Below are positions 21,684 to 32,143 of a DNA stretch of 64,000 bases, piece after piece; within the stretch, counting starts at the first letter, position 1, and every line of letters begins with the position of its first letter. Source of the DNA: Methylopila sp. M107 (GTDB lineage Bacteria; Pseudomonadota; Alphaproteobacteria; Rhizobiales; Methylopilaceae); assembly GCF_000384475.1 (NCBI RefSeq), contig NZ_ARWB01000001.1, forward strand, positions 351,305 to 415,304. The letters run 5' to 3'. The notes beneath the pieces were generated by a model, which had not been told where the DNA came from, searched no databases, and was given only the letters and a program-made list of their open reading frames with translations. The translations under genes were made by a program, and so were the position numbers.

Positions 21684-22241
21684 ATGGTCGGGAATCAGAG
21701 TCTCCCAGTTCTCTCCCGCCAGATCTCCGGCAGGACCGTCGAGGTCCTCGTCGCCGACATCACGACGCTTCCCGTCGACGCCATCGTCAACGCGGCCAAC
21801 ACCTCGCTGCTCGGCGGCGGCGGGGTGGACGGGGCGATCCATCGCGCGGCGGGCCCCGAACTCGTCGCGGAATGCCGCATGCTGTTCGGCTGCAAGACCG
21901 GCCAGGCCAAGATCACGAAGGGCTATCGGCTGCCGGCGGCCCACGTGATCCACACCGTCGGCCCGGTCTGGCAGGACGGGACGAAGGGCGAGCCCGAACT
22001 GCTCGCCGCCTGCTACGTCCAGTCGATCGCCCGCGCCGAAGAGAACGGTTTGCGTTCCATCGCCTTCCCGGCGATATCGACCGGCGTCTTCCGTTTCCCG
22101 CAGGACCGTGCGGCCGAGATCGCCGTCGCGGCGGGCGTCAGCGCGCTCGCCCAAGCCAAGGCTCTCGAAAAACTGATCTTCTGCTGCTTCTCGGACGAGA
22201 GCGCGCGTCTTCATGCCGCCGCGATCGAAGCGCAGGCGTGA
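21684..22241 (+). CDS. Macro-domain protein (ADP-ribose / O-acetyl-ADP-ribose deacetylase type)
   Basis: A single macro domain of 185 residues, as in YmdB. The ADP-ribose-binding elements are [20 protein letters not shown] (about 34-53) and the C-terminal [12 protein letters not shown]. Family members hydrolyse O-acetyl-ADP-ribose or remove ADP-ribose from proteins. The ATG at 21684 has GGAGG just before it; an upstream in-frame start at 21630 would translate the palindromic repeat and is rejected. It stands alone, downstream of grxD on the same strand. Confidence 0.93.
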   Translation: MVGNQSLPVLSRQISGRTVEVLVADITTLPVDAIVNAANTSLLGGGGVDGAIHRAAGPELVAECRMLFGCKTGQAKITKGYRLPAAHVIHTVGPVWQDGTKGEPELLAACYVQSIARAEENGLRSIAFPAISTGVFRFPQDRAAEIAVAAGVSALAQAKALEKLIFCCFSDESARLHAAAIEAQA

Positions 22242-22344
22242 GGGCGGTTCACCACGTTCGAAACCAACGGTCGACGGCGGCGGCCCGGGCGCCTAGCTGA
22301 GGCTTCAGCGCTTCGCCTCGTTTCCTTTCCTAAGCCGGACCCGC

Positions 22345-23238
22345 ATGTCCCTCGTCACCCGCAGAACCGTCCTGACAGCCGGCGCAGCCGGCTTCCTGGT
22401 CTCGGCCGGGGGCGGGGCCTATGCCGGGCTGATCGAGCCGACGATCCTGCTCGACGTCACGCGCTATCAGTTGACGCCGCCCGGCTGGCCGGCGGACCAC
22501 GAGATGACCATCGCGGTCATTTCGGACGTCCACGCCAACGAGCCCTATGTTCCGATCGGGCGCGTCAAGCGCATCGTCGAGACGACGAACGCCCTGAAGC
22601 CCGACCTCATCGTCCATCTCGGAGACCACGAGGCGACCCACCGCTTTGTGCGGCGCCGGGTCGATCCGAAGGAGTGGGCCGCGGCCTACGCCGATCTCGA
22701 CGCGCCGCTCGGGCTTTTCACCGTGCTCGGCAATCACGACTGGTGGCACAATCGCCGCTCGATCCGCGCCGCGCTCGACCGCGCGAAGATCCGCGTGCTG
22801 GAAAACGAGGCGGAGCTGCTGAGCCACAATGGCCGCCGCTTCTGGCTCGCGGGCCTTGGCGACCAGCTCGCCCACTGGACGGGCCAGCAGGGCGTCTTCC
22901 GCGGCGCCGACGACCTCGACGGCACGCTGGCGCAGGTCACCACCGACGACCCGCTGCTGCTGCTCGCGCACGAGCCGGACATTTTTGCGCGGACGCCCGC
23001 GCGGGTGTCGCTCCAGCTCTCCGGCCACACCCATGGCGGCCAGATCTACATTCCGGGCCTCACCGACCGCTTCATCCCGTCCGGCTATGGCGAGCGCTTC
23101 CGCTACGGCCACATCGTCGAGAACGGCCGCCACATGATCGTTTCGGGCGGCATCGGCATGTCGATCGTGCCGATCCGCTTCGGCGTGCCGCCGGAGGTGC
23201 TGCTGATCAAGCTCGGCGGGAGCCCGGTCGCCGTCTGA
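22345..23238 (+). CDS. Tat-exported metallophosphoesterase (YkuE-like)
   Basis: A 297-residue calcineurin-like phosphoesterase. The N-terminus has a Tat-type signal (RRTVLTAGAAGFLVSAGGG). All metal-site blocks are present in order: ISDVHAN, HLGDHE, LGNHDWW, LLAHEPD and SGHTHGGQ. The order and the Tat signal match the YkuE/YaeI group, some members of which act on UDP-2,3-diacylglucosamine or related lipids; the substrate here is unknown. It ends five bases before the convergent gene at 23244. Confidence 0.92.
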   Translation: MSLVTRRTVLTAGAAGFLVSAGGGAYAGLIEPTILLDVTRYQLTPPGWPADHEMTIAVISDVHANEPYVPIGRVKRIVETTNALKPDLIVHLGDHEATHRFVRRRVDPKEWAAAYADLDAPLGLFTVLGNHDWWHNRRSIRAALDRAKIRVLENEAELLSHNGRRFWLAGLGDQLAHWTGQQGVFRGADDLDGTLAQVTTDDPLLLLAHEPDIFARTPARVSLQLSGHTHGGQIYIPGLTDRFIPSGYGERFRYGHIVENGRHMIVSGGIGMSIVPIRFGVPPEVLLIKLGGSPVAV

Positions 23239-23243
23239 CCTGT

Positions 23244-23849
23244 TCAGAGCACCGAGCGGGCGATGAACTGGCCGATCTCGTTCTCGGGACGGTAGGGGAC
23301 CTGCCGCACGGCGATAGACCGCTCCGAAAACTCGTCGTCCGCCTGCGTCAGGATCTGGAGCGAACCGGCCGGCGCGATGACGCTGAACGATCCTAGCGAC
23401 ACCGCCAGATTGTCGAAGGCCGCCTCCGTTGAGCGGTAGCGGCCGGGCGCGCCGTTCGCGGTCTCGAACAGCGCGAGGGCGTCACGCGCGTCAAGGTCGA
23501 AGACAGGGCGGTCCTGAAACGTCACAGGCCCGCAGGCCGGCTCGACCATGACGCAATCGAGGCGACCGTCGTGATATTCGAGCAGCGTCGGGGCGGGGCC
23601 GTCGAGGTTCTGGGAAACAAGCGTCGCCTGCTCCAGGGCGATCTGGCGCAATGTCGCGATCTCGTCCGGCGACATGTCATGGCCGAACTGCGCGATGATG
23701 TCCTCTGTCGAGGCGATCACGTAAGCGTTGTCGAGCAAGGCGGTCGGAGCGCCGTAAACGTCCGCGAGCGCGGCGACTTCCGCCGGCGACATCCCGAAAC
23801 GCAGCAGGCCGAGCCCCTGTAGCGGGTCGATGCGCCAAGGGTCGGACAT
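23244..23849 (-). CDS. Conserved hypothetical protein
   Basis: A 201-residue acidic protein without signal peptide, membrane segment or cysteine cluster. It starts MSDPWRIDPLQGLGLLRFG and includes LRFGMSPAEVAAL, a pattern seen in small DUF-type immunity or metabolism proteins, but I cannot name a family. It lies five bases after the DUF2188-like gene on the same strand, so the two are probably one operon. Confidence 0.65.
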   Translation of the reverse strand: MSDPWRIDPLQGLGLLRFGMSPAEVAALADVYGAPTALLDNAYVIASTEDIIAQFGHDMSPDEIATLRQIALEQATLVSQNLDGPAPTLLEYHDGRLDCVMVEPACGPVTFQDRPVFDLDARDALALFETANGAPGRYRSTEAAFDNLAVSLGSFSVIAPAGSLQILTQADDEFSERSIAVRQVPYRPENEIGQFIARSVL

Positions 23850-23854
23850 GCGGC

Positions 23855-24094
23855 TCAGTCTTTCACCTCGGCGTCCGGCCGGTCACGCCCGTCGGAGTGC
23901 TCGCCGTGCCATTTGCCGCGTGAATCCTCCCATTCGATCTCTTCGTCCTCGCCCGGCGCGCGCTGTTCGCGTGCGACGGCTTCGGCGGCGTCATGGGCGT
24001 CCTGGCGCGAGGCGAAGGTCTCCGAGTAGACGCCGTCGGACCGATAGGCCCAGCCGCCATCGTGCTCCACGACCTCGTACGTCACTTTGCCCAT
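23855..24094 (-). CDS. DUF2188-like small protein
   Basis: A 79-residue acidic protein. VEHDGGWAYRSDGVYSETFA followed by DAHDAAEAVAREQ fits DUF2188, a short domain of unknown function found in many soil bacteria. The C-terminal third is charged (EIEWEDSRGKWHGEHSDG). It is the first gene of a two-gene unit with the protein at 23244-23849, and lies just beyond the rpsD terminator. Confidence 0.75.
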   Translation of the reverse strand: MGKVTYEVVEHDGGWAYRSDGVYSETFASRQDAHDAAEAVAREQRAPGEDEEIEWEDSRGKWHGEHSDGRDRPDAEVKD

Positions 24095-24130
24095 CGCGCC
24101 CTCCGTTGGAAGCGGCGGCGAGCATAAACG

Positions 24131-24157
24131 AAAAAGGCCGCCCGGAGGCGGCCTTTC
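24131..24157 (-). terminator. Rho-independent terminator of rpsD
   Basis: Read on the minus strand, AAAGGCCGCC and GGGCGGCCTTTTT form a strong stem with a short loop, ending in five T. It begins 26 bases after the rpsD stop. Confidence 0.85.
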
Positions 24158-24182
24158 GAATTCGGTTCGGCGGAAGCCCGGA

Positions 24183-24800
24183 TCAGCGCGAGTAGTACTC
24201 GACGACCAGGTTCGGCTCCATGTGGACCGGGTAGGGCACTTCGGTCAGCGCCGGAACGCGGACGAACTTCACGGTCATCTTGTTGTGGTCGACCTCAAGG
24301 AAGTCCGGCACGTCGCGCTCGCCGGAGGCCGCGGCCTCGATCACGATGGCGAGCTGCTTCGACGCTTCCTTCACCTCGACCACGTCGTCGACCTTGACGA
24401 GGTAGCTCGGGATGTTGACGCGGCGGCCGTTCACCTTCACGTGGCCGTGGTTCACGAACTGGCGCGCGGCGAACACAGTCGGCACGAACTTCGAGCGGTA
24501 GACGACGGCGTCGAGGCGGCGCTCCAGCAGGCCGATCAGGTTCGCGGAGGTGTCGCCCTTCATGCGGGTCGCCTCGGCGTAGACGCGGCGGAACTGCTTC
24601 TCGCTGATCGAGCCGTAATAGCCCTTCAGCTTCTGCTTGGCGCGGAGCTGCACGCCGAAGTCGGAGAGCTTGCCCTTGCGGCGCTGGCCATGCTGGCCAG
24701 GGCCGTATTCGCGGCGATTGACCGGGGACTTCGGACGACCCCAGATGTTCTCGCCCATGCGGCGATCGATTTTGTACTTCGAGGCGTGTCGCTTCGACAT
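24183..24800 (-). CDS. rpsD: 30S ribosomal protein S4
   Basis: The 205-residue primary 16S rRNA-binding protein of the small subunit. It starts [20 protein letters not shown] and contains the S4 RNA-binding fold [15 protein letters not shown] followed by [20 protein letters not shown]. It stands alone, outside the alpha operon, as is usual for alphaproteobacteria. The reading frame is open upstream, but the ATG at 24800 preceded by GGAGG is the family start. A hairpin without T-run (24912-24934) lies between it and the upstream gene. Confidence 0.98.
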   Translation of the reverse strand: MSKRHASKYKIDRRMGENIWGRPKSPVNRREYGPGQHGQRRKGKLSDFGVQLRAKQKLKGYYGSISEKQFRRVYAEATRMKGDTSANLIGLLERRLDAVVYRSKFVPTVFAARQFVNHGHVKVNGRRVNIPSYLVKVDDVVEVKEASKQLAIVIEAAASGERDVPDFLEVDHNKMTVKFVRVPALTEVPYPVHMEPNLVVEYYSR

Positions 24801-25004
24801 CGCGTCCTCCTTCATGAGGTTGAGGAACGCGCCCTCCTGCTTCTCCCAAAGTGAGGGAGACGACAGACCCAATCGTCGCGAGAACGTCGGATCGCGGGTG
24901 CGTAAACGCCAGCGCGGGGCTTTTGGCCCCGCGCGACGTGGTGGCTGTCTAGAGAGATGACGTCGTGGTGTCAATGTTGGGCTCGTGGCCCGCGGCCCCC
25001 GGTC

Positions 25005-25724
25005 TCACGCGTCGAGGATCGGCCGGAAGCCGCCATAGACCATGCGCCTGCCGTCGAACGGCGTCGCGTCGTGGTCGTGCGCGATCCGGGGGTCCTCCAT
25101 CACCTTCTTGAGGCCGATGTCGCGCGCCTCCTTGGAGGGCCATTCGACCCAGGAGTAGACGACCGCCTCGCCGTCCTCCGCCTTCACCGCTCCGCGGTAG
25201 TCCGTGACCTTGCCGTTCGGCACATCGTCGCCCCAGGCCTCGACCACGCGGTTCGCGCCGTGGTCCCGGAACGCTTCCGCGGCCTTCGCGGCGAATTCGA
25301 GATAGATCTCCTTGTCGGCCGTCTTCACCGGCACGAGGAAGCCGTCGGCGTAGCCCATCGCGCCGTCGCCGCGCGTATCGAGGATCGGCTCGAAGCCCGC
25401 ATAGATCATCCGCATGCCGTCGAACGGCATGGTCTCCATGGCGTCCTGCATGCGGGGATCGGACATGATCTTCTCGTTGGCGGCGTCGCGCGTCGCCTTG
25501 TCGGGATACTCGAACCAGGAGAACACGACGACCTCGTCGTCCTTGGCCTTCACCGCGCCCTTGAAGTCTGTGAGCTTGCCGTCCGGCACGTCGTCGCCCC
25601 AGGTCTCGACCATTCGGGTGACGCCGAACTCCTTGAACAGCGGCTCGAAGCTCGCGGCGTGCCTGACATAGGCGTCCTTGTTGGCGGCCGGCACGGCCAG
25701 CACAAATCCCTCGACGTAACCCAT
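25005..25724 (-). CDS. Tandem DUF1428 protein
   Basis: A 239-residue protein made of two DUF1428 copies (about 1-118 and 122-239). DUF1428 is an alpha/beta ferredoxin-like (dimeric barrel) domain and usual family members have one copy of about 120 residues. Matching blocks are GYVEGFVLAVP with GYADGFLVPVK, WGDDVPDGKLTDF with WGDDVPNGKVTDY, and FDGMRMIYAGFEPILD with FDGRRMVYGGFRPILD. The fusion probably makes a covalent version of the normal dimer. It follows a glutathione transferase gene by 29 bases with its own GGAAGGAA site. The enzymatic role of the family is unknown. Confidence 0.92.
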   Translation of the reverse strand: MGYVEGFVLAVPAANKDAYVRHAASFEPLFKEFGVTRMVETWGDDVPDGKLTDFKGAVKAKDDEVVVFSWFEYPDKATRDAANEKIMSDPRMQDAMETMPFDGMRMIYAGFEPILDTRGDGAMGYADGFLVPVKTADKEIYLEFAAKAAEAFRDHGANRVVEAWGDDVPNGKVTDYRGAVKAEDGEAVVYSWVEWPSKEARDIGLKKVMEDPRIAHDHDATPFDGRRMVYGGFRPILDA

Positions 25725-25753
25725 AACGATGTTCCTTCCCTATACGTCGTCGT

Positions 25754-26422
25754 TCAGGCGGCGGCGCGCGTCTCGAACGCCGCCATGTGGTCGGCGAGCG
25801 CCTGGACGAAGGCGGGCCTCGCCTCGCAGCGCGCGCGAAAGGCCGCGAGATTGTCGTGCTCCTCGACGAGACTGGTGTGACGCAGCGCCCGGAGCGCCAT
25901 CGTCATCATCAGGTCGCCGGCGGTGAAGCGGTCCTCGAACCACTCGCGGGACCCGAGCGCTTCCGAGAGCAGTTTTAAGCGAGCCCGCACCGCCTCTTCG
26001 GCGGCCGGCCGGCGCTCGCGGGTCCAGTTTTCGCCCGCGGAGAAGATGTCGATGTCGATCAGCGGGTCCATGACGTTCTCGACGCTGTTGATGGCGCAAA
26101 GGACCCAGGTAACGGCGCGGGCGCGGCCGACGGCGTCGCGCGGCAGCAGCGCCTCCGAGCGCTCGCCGATATGCAGCACGATCGCGGCGGACTCGAACAT
26201 CTGGAGCCCGCCTTCTCTCAGCGCCGGCACCTGCCCGAAAGGCTGCTCGCGGAAATAGACCTGCGGCCGCGGCTCCCGGGCGTCATAGAGCCGGACCCGG
26301 TAGGGCAGGCCCGCCTCTTCAAGCGCCCAGCGCGCCCGCATGTCGCGGACGACGCCCTTGGCGAAGTCGGGGACCCAGCTGAAGGCGGTGATCTCGATCG
26401 GCGCGTCCTGGACGACAGGCAT
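25754..26422 (-). CDS. Glutathione S-transferase family protein (copy 1)
   Basis: A 222-residue cytosolic GST. The N-terminal thioredoxin-like half has the Pro/Glu-Ser block QPFGQVPALREGGLQMFESAAIVLHI that binds glutathione; the C-terminal half is all helical, with FTAGDLMMTMALR. GGGAGG lies before the ATG. It is co-directional with the tandem DUF1428 gene. A paralogue with the same architecture lies at 46874-47524. The substrate cannot be read from sequence. Confidence 0.9.
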   Translation of the reverse strand: MPVVQDAPIEITAFSWVPDFAKGVVRDMRARWALEEAGLPYRVRLYDAREPRPQVYFREQPFGQVPALREGGLQMFESAAIVLHIGERSEALLPRDAVGRARAVTWVLCAINSVENVMDPLIDIDIFSAGENWTRERRPAAEEAVRARLKLLSEALGSREWFEDRFTAGDLMMTMALRALRHTSLVEEHDNLAAFRARCEARPAFVQALADHMAAFETRAAA

Positions 26423-26460
26423 CGCGTTCCTCCCAATGATCGTCTTGGTTCACTATATTA

Positions 26461-26472
26461 GTTGATATCAAC
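26461..26472. promoter_or_regulatory. Perfect 12-bp palindrome upstream of the GST gene
   Basis: GTTGATATCAAC in an AT-rich stretch (ACTATATTAGTTGATATCAA region), 39 bases upstream of the GST ATG. Its position and symmetry suit a repressor operator (MarR-, TetR- or HxlR-type), but no regulator gene is adjacent. Confidence 0.45.
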
Positions 26473-26580
26473 GTAATTTCGTGGGGTCAACCAGTGGGGG
26501 CTCACGATCACGTTAGGGAGCGCTCGGGGCGGCTTTTTGCGCCGTGCGATCACCGGGCGCGGCGTCGATGCGTCCTCGTT

Positions 26581-26610
26581 TCGAAACCCGGCGGTCGCGC
26601 CGGGTTTCGA
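26581..26610 (-). terminator. Strong hairpin after the EF-hand gene
   Basis: TCGAAACCCGGCG and CGCCGGGTTTCGA make a perfect 13-base stem with a GTCG loop, 30 bases past the stop of the EF-hand gene. No T-run follows, so it may be a terminator or an mRNA end stabiliser. Confidence 0.55.
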
Positions 26611-26639
26611 GCCGCGTTCGATGTGTCCGGACGACAGAC

Positions 26640-26939
26640 TTACTTGGCTTCCTTGCACCAGGAGGCGGTCGCAGAGTTGCAGCGTTCGCCATAGCCCTTT
26701 GAGGTCTTTTCAGCCGCGGCCCATTCCGCTTCGTCGACGCCGTTGTTGTTGTCGTCGTCCATCGCGGCGAAGTTCGGCGGATTGGCGACCTTCAGCGAGC
26801 CAACCTGCTTCTGCCACTCGACGCGGCTGATGCGGCCGCTGCCGTCGGTGTCGAGCGACTTGAAGGCTGGCCATTCGGCGGCGACGGCCGCCCCCGAAAG
26901 CAGAAGAACCGAAACGACAGCGACGAAGGTTCTGGTCAT
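26640..26939 (-). CDS. Small exported EF-hand protein
   Basis: A 99-residue protein with a signal peptide (residues 1-21, cleavage after AVA). Two calcium-binding EF-hand loops follow: DTDGSGRISRVEW (about 31-43) and DDDNNNGVDEAEW (about 62-74), both with the acidic residues at loop positions 1, 3, 5 and 12. The C-terminus has two Cys (GERCNSATASWC), perhaps a disulphide. Periplasmic calcium binding is inferred; the partner is unknown. The ATG at 26939 is chosen because the signal peptide starts there. Confidence 0.85.
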   Translation of the reverse strand: MTRTFVAVVSVLLLSGAAVAAEWPAFKSLDTDGSGRISRVEWQKQVGSLKVANPPNFAAMDDDNNNGVDEAEWAAAEKTSKGYGERCNSATASWCKEAK

Positions 26940-27105
26940 TGCGTCTACTCCCATAAGGTTGTTTATCGGCCTTCGCCTCTTGTGGGCGATGGTCCGGCCC
27001 CCTTGTTCTTGGCGGCTCTGCAACGGACGCCCACTCCAGAAGCTTAGGCAATGGAAGATGTTCCAAATTCAATTGGGAACTTGATCGTTTTCATTTGACG
27101 ATGTT

Positions 27106-27133
27106 CGGATAATAATCCGTAATTATTATTCCG
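27106..27133. repeat. AT-rich inverted repeat between the EF-hand gene and dnaG
   Basis: CGGATAATAAT (27106-27116) faces ATTATTATTCCG (27122-27133) across a five-base loop, with one bulged T. It stands out as an AT island in GC-rich DNA. It lies 167 bases upstream of the EF-hand gene and 213 bases upstream of dnaG, and could be an operator (Fur-like GATAAT half-sites) or a local melting site. The rest of the 406-base gap shows no gene. Confidence 0.5.
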
Positions 27134-27308
27134 AGCGGCCTGAAGTCGTTCAACCTGAACTTGCGCGGTCTTGATCGCGGGACGCGGCCGCGGCCCATGT
27201 CGACGCCTTCACCCTGTTCAGGTCTTTAAGCGCCTGTGAATAGCGGGCGCGGCGCGCGGCATGGCGGTTACGCGCCGAGCGCCCTTCGGCCGACTCGCTT
27301 AAGCGCTA

Positions 27309-27314
27309 TATAAT
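27309..27314 (+). promoter_or_regulatory. Candidate -10 element of dnaG
   Basis: TATAAT, in the context GCTATATAATC, 32 bases upstream of the dnaG ATG. A weak -35 (TTCGGC at 27285-27290) sits 18 bases before it. The expected start of transcription leaves a leader of about 25 bases. Confidence 0.5.
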
Positions 27315-27345
27315 CTTCGGCCGACCGCGACCGATCCGAGCCCGC

Positions 27346-29265
27346 ATGCGTTTTTCGCCCGCCTTCCTCGACGACCTGCGCCAGCGGCTTCCGGTTTCGG
27401 AAGTCGTCGGGCGGAGCGTGAAGCTGAAGCGGCAGGGGCGGGAATATGCGGGCCTGTCGCCGTTCAACGCCGAGAAGACGCCGTCCTTCTTCGTCAACGA
27501 TCAGAAGGGGTTTTATCACTGCTTCTCATCCGGCAAGCACGGCGACGTCTTCAAGTTCCTCATGGAGGTCGAGGGCCTGCCGTTTCCGGAGGCCGTCGAG
27601 CGGATCGCCGAAATGGCGGGCGTGCCGATGCCGAAGGACACGCCGGAGGAAGCCCGCCGGGCCGAGGCGCGCGCGAGCTTGCTCGACGTGATGGAGATGG
27701 CCGCAAAATTCTTCGAGGCGCAGCTGCAGGACCGCGTCGGCGCCGCGGCGCGCGGATATCTGGCGGGGCGGGCGCTCAATCCGTCCGCCCAGACGACGTT
27801 CCGGATGGGCTTCGCCTCGAGCGACCGCACGGCGCTGAAGCGCCATCTCGCCTCGCGCGGCGTGCCGGTCGGCGATATGGTCGAGGCCGGGCTGATGGTC
27901 GCGGGCGACGACATCCCCGAGCCCTTCGATCGCTTTCGCGACCGCATCATCTTCCCGATCCAGGATCGAGCGGGAAAGGTCATCGCGTTCGGCGGCCGGG
28001 CGATGCAGGCCGACGCGCCCGCAAAGTATCTGAACTCGCCCGAGACGCCGCTCTTCCACAAAGGCGCGACGCTCTACAACCACCACCGCGCGCGCGTCGC
28101 GGCGCAGACCGCCGGCACGGTCGTCTGCGTCGAGGGCTATGTCGACGCGATCGCGCTGTCGGCGGCGGGGATCGGCCATGTGGTCGCGCCGCTCGGCACG
28201 GCGCTCACGCCCGAGCAGGTGGAGCTGCTGTGGCGCATGGCCTCGGAGCCGATCCTGTGCTTCGACGGCGACAAGGCGGGCCGCCGCGCCGGTTTCCGGG
28301 CGGTCGAGACCGCGCTGCCGCTGCTCCAGCCTGGCCGTTCGCTGCGCTTCGCCTTCCTGCCCGAGGGGCAGGATCCGGACGATCTGGTGCGCTCGGAGGG
28401 TCCCGGCGCGGTCGAGGCGGCGTTCGCGGCGGCCGTGCCGCTGGTCGACATGGTGTGGGCGCGCGAGTTCGACGCGAGCCCGACCGATACGCCCGAGCGC
28501 GCCGCCGCCTTCGAGCGGCGCTTGCGCGAGGCGCTCGGCTCGATCCGCGACGAGACCGTCCGGCGGCACTATCAGATCGCGGTCGAGAACCGGCTTTCCG
28601 GCTTCGGCCGGCAGCAGCCGGCGCGGCGTGGCGGCGGGGCCGCGCGGCAGTCGCCCGGCGGCCGGCAGCAGGGTCAACGCCGCGGCGGGCAGGGCAGGGC
28701 GGAGGCGCAGCCGCTTTCGGCTTCCGCGACGCTGCGCCAGAGCCCGATGGTTGGCGCTGGCGCGGGAAGGCTCGCGACCCGCGAGGTCGCGCTCGCGCTC
28801 GCGATGGTTGATCACCCGGAATTGCTGGACGAACTGGCGGAGGCCTTCGCCGAGCTTGAATTCGCCTCTCGCGAACTCGACCGGCTTAGGCGCGCCATTC
28901 TGGACGCCTATGCGGCCGGCGCCTCGGACGGGCCGGCGATGCGCGCGGTTCTCGTGGCGGGCGCGGAACGCGCGGGGCTCGAACGGGCGGACGCCGCGCG
29001 ACTCGCCGGCGACTGGTGGGCCGGCCCCGAGGCCGACATTAGAGACGCTTCAATGGGCTGGCGTCATGCATGCGCCTTGCACTACAAGGTGCGGGCGCTA
29101 CATACGGAGCTCCGAACGGCCGAGCAGGATTTTGGGCGGGACTTCACGGACGGCAATTTTCGCCGGATCGTGGAAATCCAGCGCCAGCTCGCCACGACGG
29201 AGGGCGCGGAGGCCGCGATCGAGGGGTTCGGCGGTGCCTCCGGACGTACGGTGCGGCCGATCTGA
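27346..29265 (+). CDS. dnaG: DNA primase DnaG
   Basis: Makes RNA primers at the replication fork. The 639-residue protein has the N-terminal zinc-ribbon region (about 35-65), the TOPRIM catalytic core with VVCVEGYVDAIAL (about 259-271) and LCFDGDKAGRRAGFRA, and a C-terminal helicase-binding domain. In the zinc region only one of the four CHC2 ligands is kept (Cys in GFYHCFSSGKHG); the others read Ser or Asn (GLSPFNAEK, FSSG). A Gly/Gln/Arg-rich linker follows at about 425-460. rpoD follows by 183 bases, the order of the macromolecular-synthesis region. Confidence 0.97.
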   Translation: MRFSPAFLDDLRQRLPVSEVVGRSVKLKRQGREYAGLSPFNAEKTPSFFVNDQKGFYHCFSSGKHGDVFKFLMEVEGLPFPEAVERIAEMAGVPMPKDTPEEARRAEARASLLDVMEMAAKFFEAQLQDRVGAAARGYLAGRALNPSAQTTFRMGFASSDRTALKRHLASRGVPVGDMVEAGLMVAGDDIPEPFDRFRDRIIFPIQDRAGKVIAFGGRAMQADAPAKYLNSPETPLFHKGATLYNHHRARVAAQTAGTVVCVEGYVDAIALSAAGIGHVVAPLGTALTPEQVELLWRMASEPILCFDGDKAGRRAGFRAVETALPLLQPGRSLRFAFLPEGQDPDDLVRSEGPGAVEAAFAAAVPLVDMVWAREFDASPTDTPERAAAFERRLREALGSIRDETVRRHYQIAVENRLSGFGRQQPARRGGGAARQSPGGRQQGQRRGGQGRAEAQPLSASATLRQSPMVGAGAGRLATREVALALAMVDHPELLDELAEAFAELEFASRELDRLRRAILDAYAAGASDGPAMRAVLVAGAERAGLERADAARLAGDWWAGPEADIRDASMGWRHACALHYKVRALHTELRTAEQDFGRDFTDGNFRRIVEIQRQLATTEGAEAAIEGFGGASGRTVRPI

Positions 29266-29448
29266 CGCGCGGTGGTCCGAAAATGGCCCGCCTGCGCGTC
29301 CGTGAGCGTTGGGGCCGTGTGGTTAACGAGGCGTAAGGCGATCCAGCCCTAACTGAAGTGATGTTTGAGTCGCCGCGGCCGCTGACGAGTGGCGCGGCGA
29401 TTGCTGTAGCGGGGCCGGTGACGCGGACCGGTCCGGAGACGGGAACGA

Positions 29449-31449
<2,001 letters not shown>

Positions 31450-31477
31450 ACGCGCTGCGACAGCAAGCGAGAACTAT

Positions 31478-31502
31478 GGGCCGCTCGAAAGGGCGGCCCT
31501 TC
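31478..31502 (+). terminator. Terminator-like hairpin after rpoD
   Basis: GGGCCGC (31478-31484) and GCGGCCC (31493-31499) form a seven-base stem followed by TTCTG. The T-run is weak. It begins 29 bases after the rpoD stop. Confidence 0.55.
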
Positions 31503-31519
31503 TGCGTTATCGTGTATTC

Positions 31520-32095
31520 ATGGACGCCCCTGCCGCCCTCGCCGAAGGCCTGCCACGCCGCCGTTTCACGGTGGCGGACGTCTTCCGCATGGTCGAGGTC
31601 GGCCTGATCAGCGAGGACGAACGGCTCGAGGTGCTCGACGGGGAGATCGTGCCGATGTCGCCCAAGGGAAGCCGGCACGAGGACATCAAAGTCGCGATCG
31701 CCGAGCGCTGGCGAGCGAGCGCGCCCGCGGACGTGACCATCGCGGGCGAGACCGGCTTGCGGCTTTCGGAACGCACATATCTCGAGCCGGACTTCATCGT
31801 TTTTTCCCGCGCCGTCAGGCGGCAGGACGTCAAGGGCCCCGATATATTGCTCACAGTCGAAGTCGCGGACAGTTCCTTCGATTACGACCTGAAGCGGAAA
31901 TCGGCGATTTACGCTTCTTTCGGCGTCAGTGAGTTTTGGGTCGTCGACGCGGCGCGGCGGGAAGTCCACGTTCATTTGAAGCCCGGATCGGAAGGCTACG
32001 GCGGCGTCCGCAAGCACGGCGCGTCAGAGCGCCTGACGCCCGTCTTCGCGCCGGCGGAACTCGCCTTCTCGCTTGAAGACCTGCCCGAAGTCTGA
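31520..32095 (+). CDS. Uma2 (DUF820) family putative endonuclease
   Basis: A 191-residue Uma2 protein with full motif set: RRRFTVADVFRMVEVGLI, ERLEVLDGEIVPMSP, the acidic YLEPDFIVFSRA, ILLTVEVADSSFDYD, KRKSAIYASFGVSEFWVVD. The EPD, VEV and Lys positions fit the PD-(D/E)xK pattern. The cellular role of the family is unknown. It is about 70 bases downstream of rpoD and directly followed by a decayed copy of its own N-terminus. Confidence 0.87.
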   Translation: MDAPAALAEGLPRRRFTVADVFRMVEVGLISEDERLEVLDGEIVPMSPKGSRHEDIKVAIAERWRASAPADVTIAGETGLRLSERTYLEPDFIVFSRAVRRQDVKGPDILLTVEVADSSFDYDLKRKSAIYASFGVSEFWVVDAARREVHVHLKPGSEGYGGVRKHGASERLTPVFAPAELAFSLEDLPEV

Positions 32096-32143
32096 ACCGG
32101 GTCCTGGTCGAAAGTCACCGACATCCGTGTCCATCTTGCGTCC

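Noticed and set aside
24912-24934. Hairpin GCGCGGGGC/GCCCCGCGC as terminator or S4 leader element
   Set aside because: No T-run and no match to known S4 autoregulatory RNA; left as a plain hairpin.
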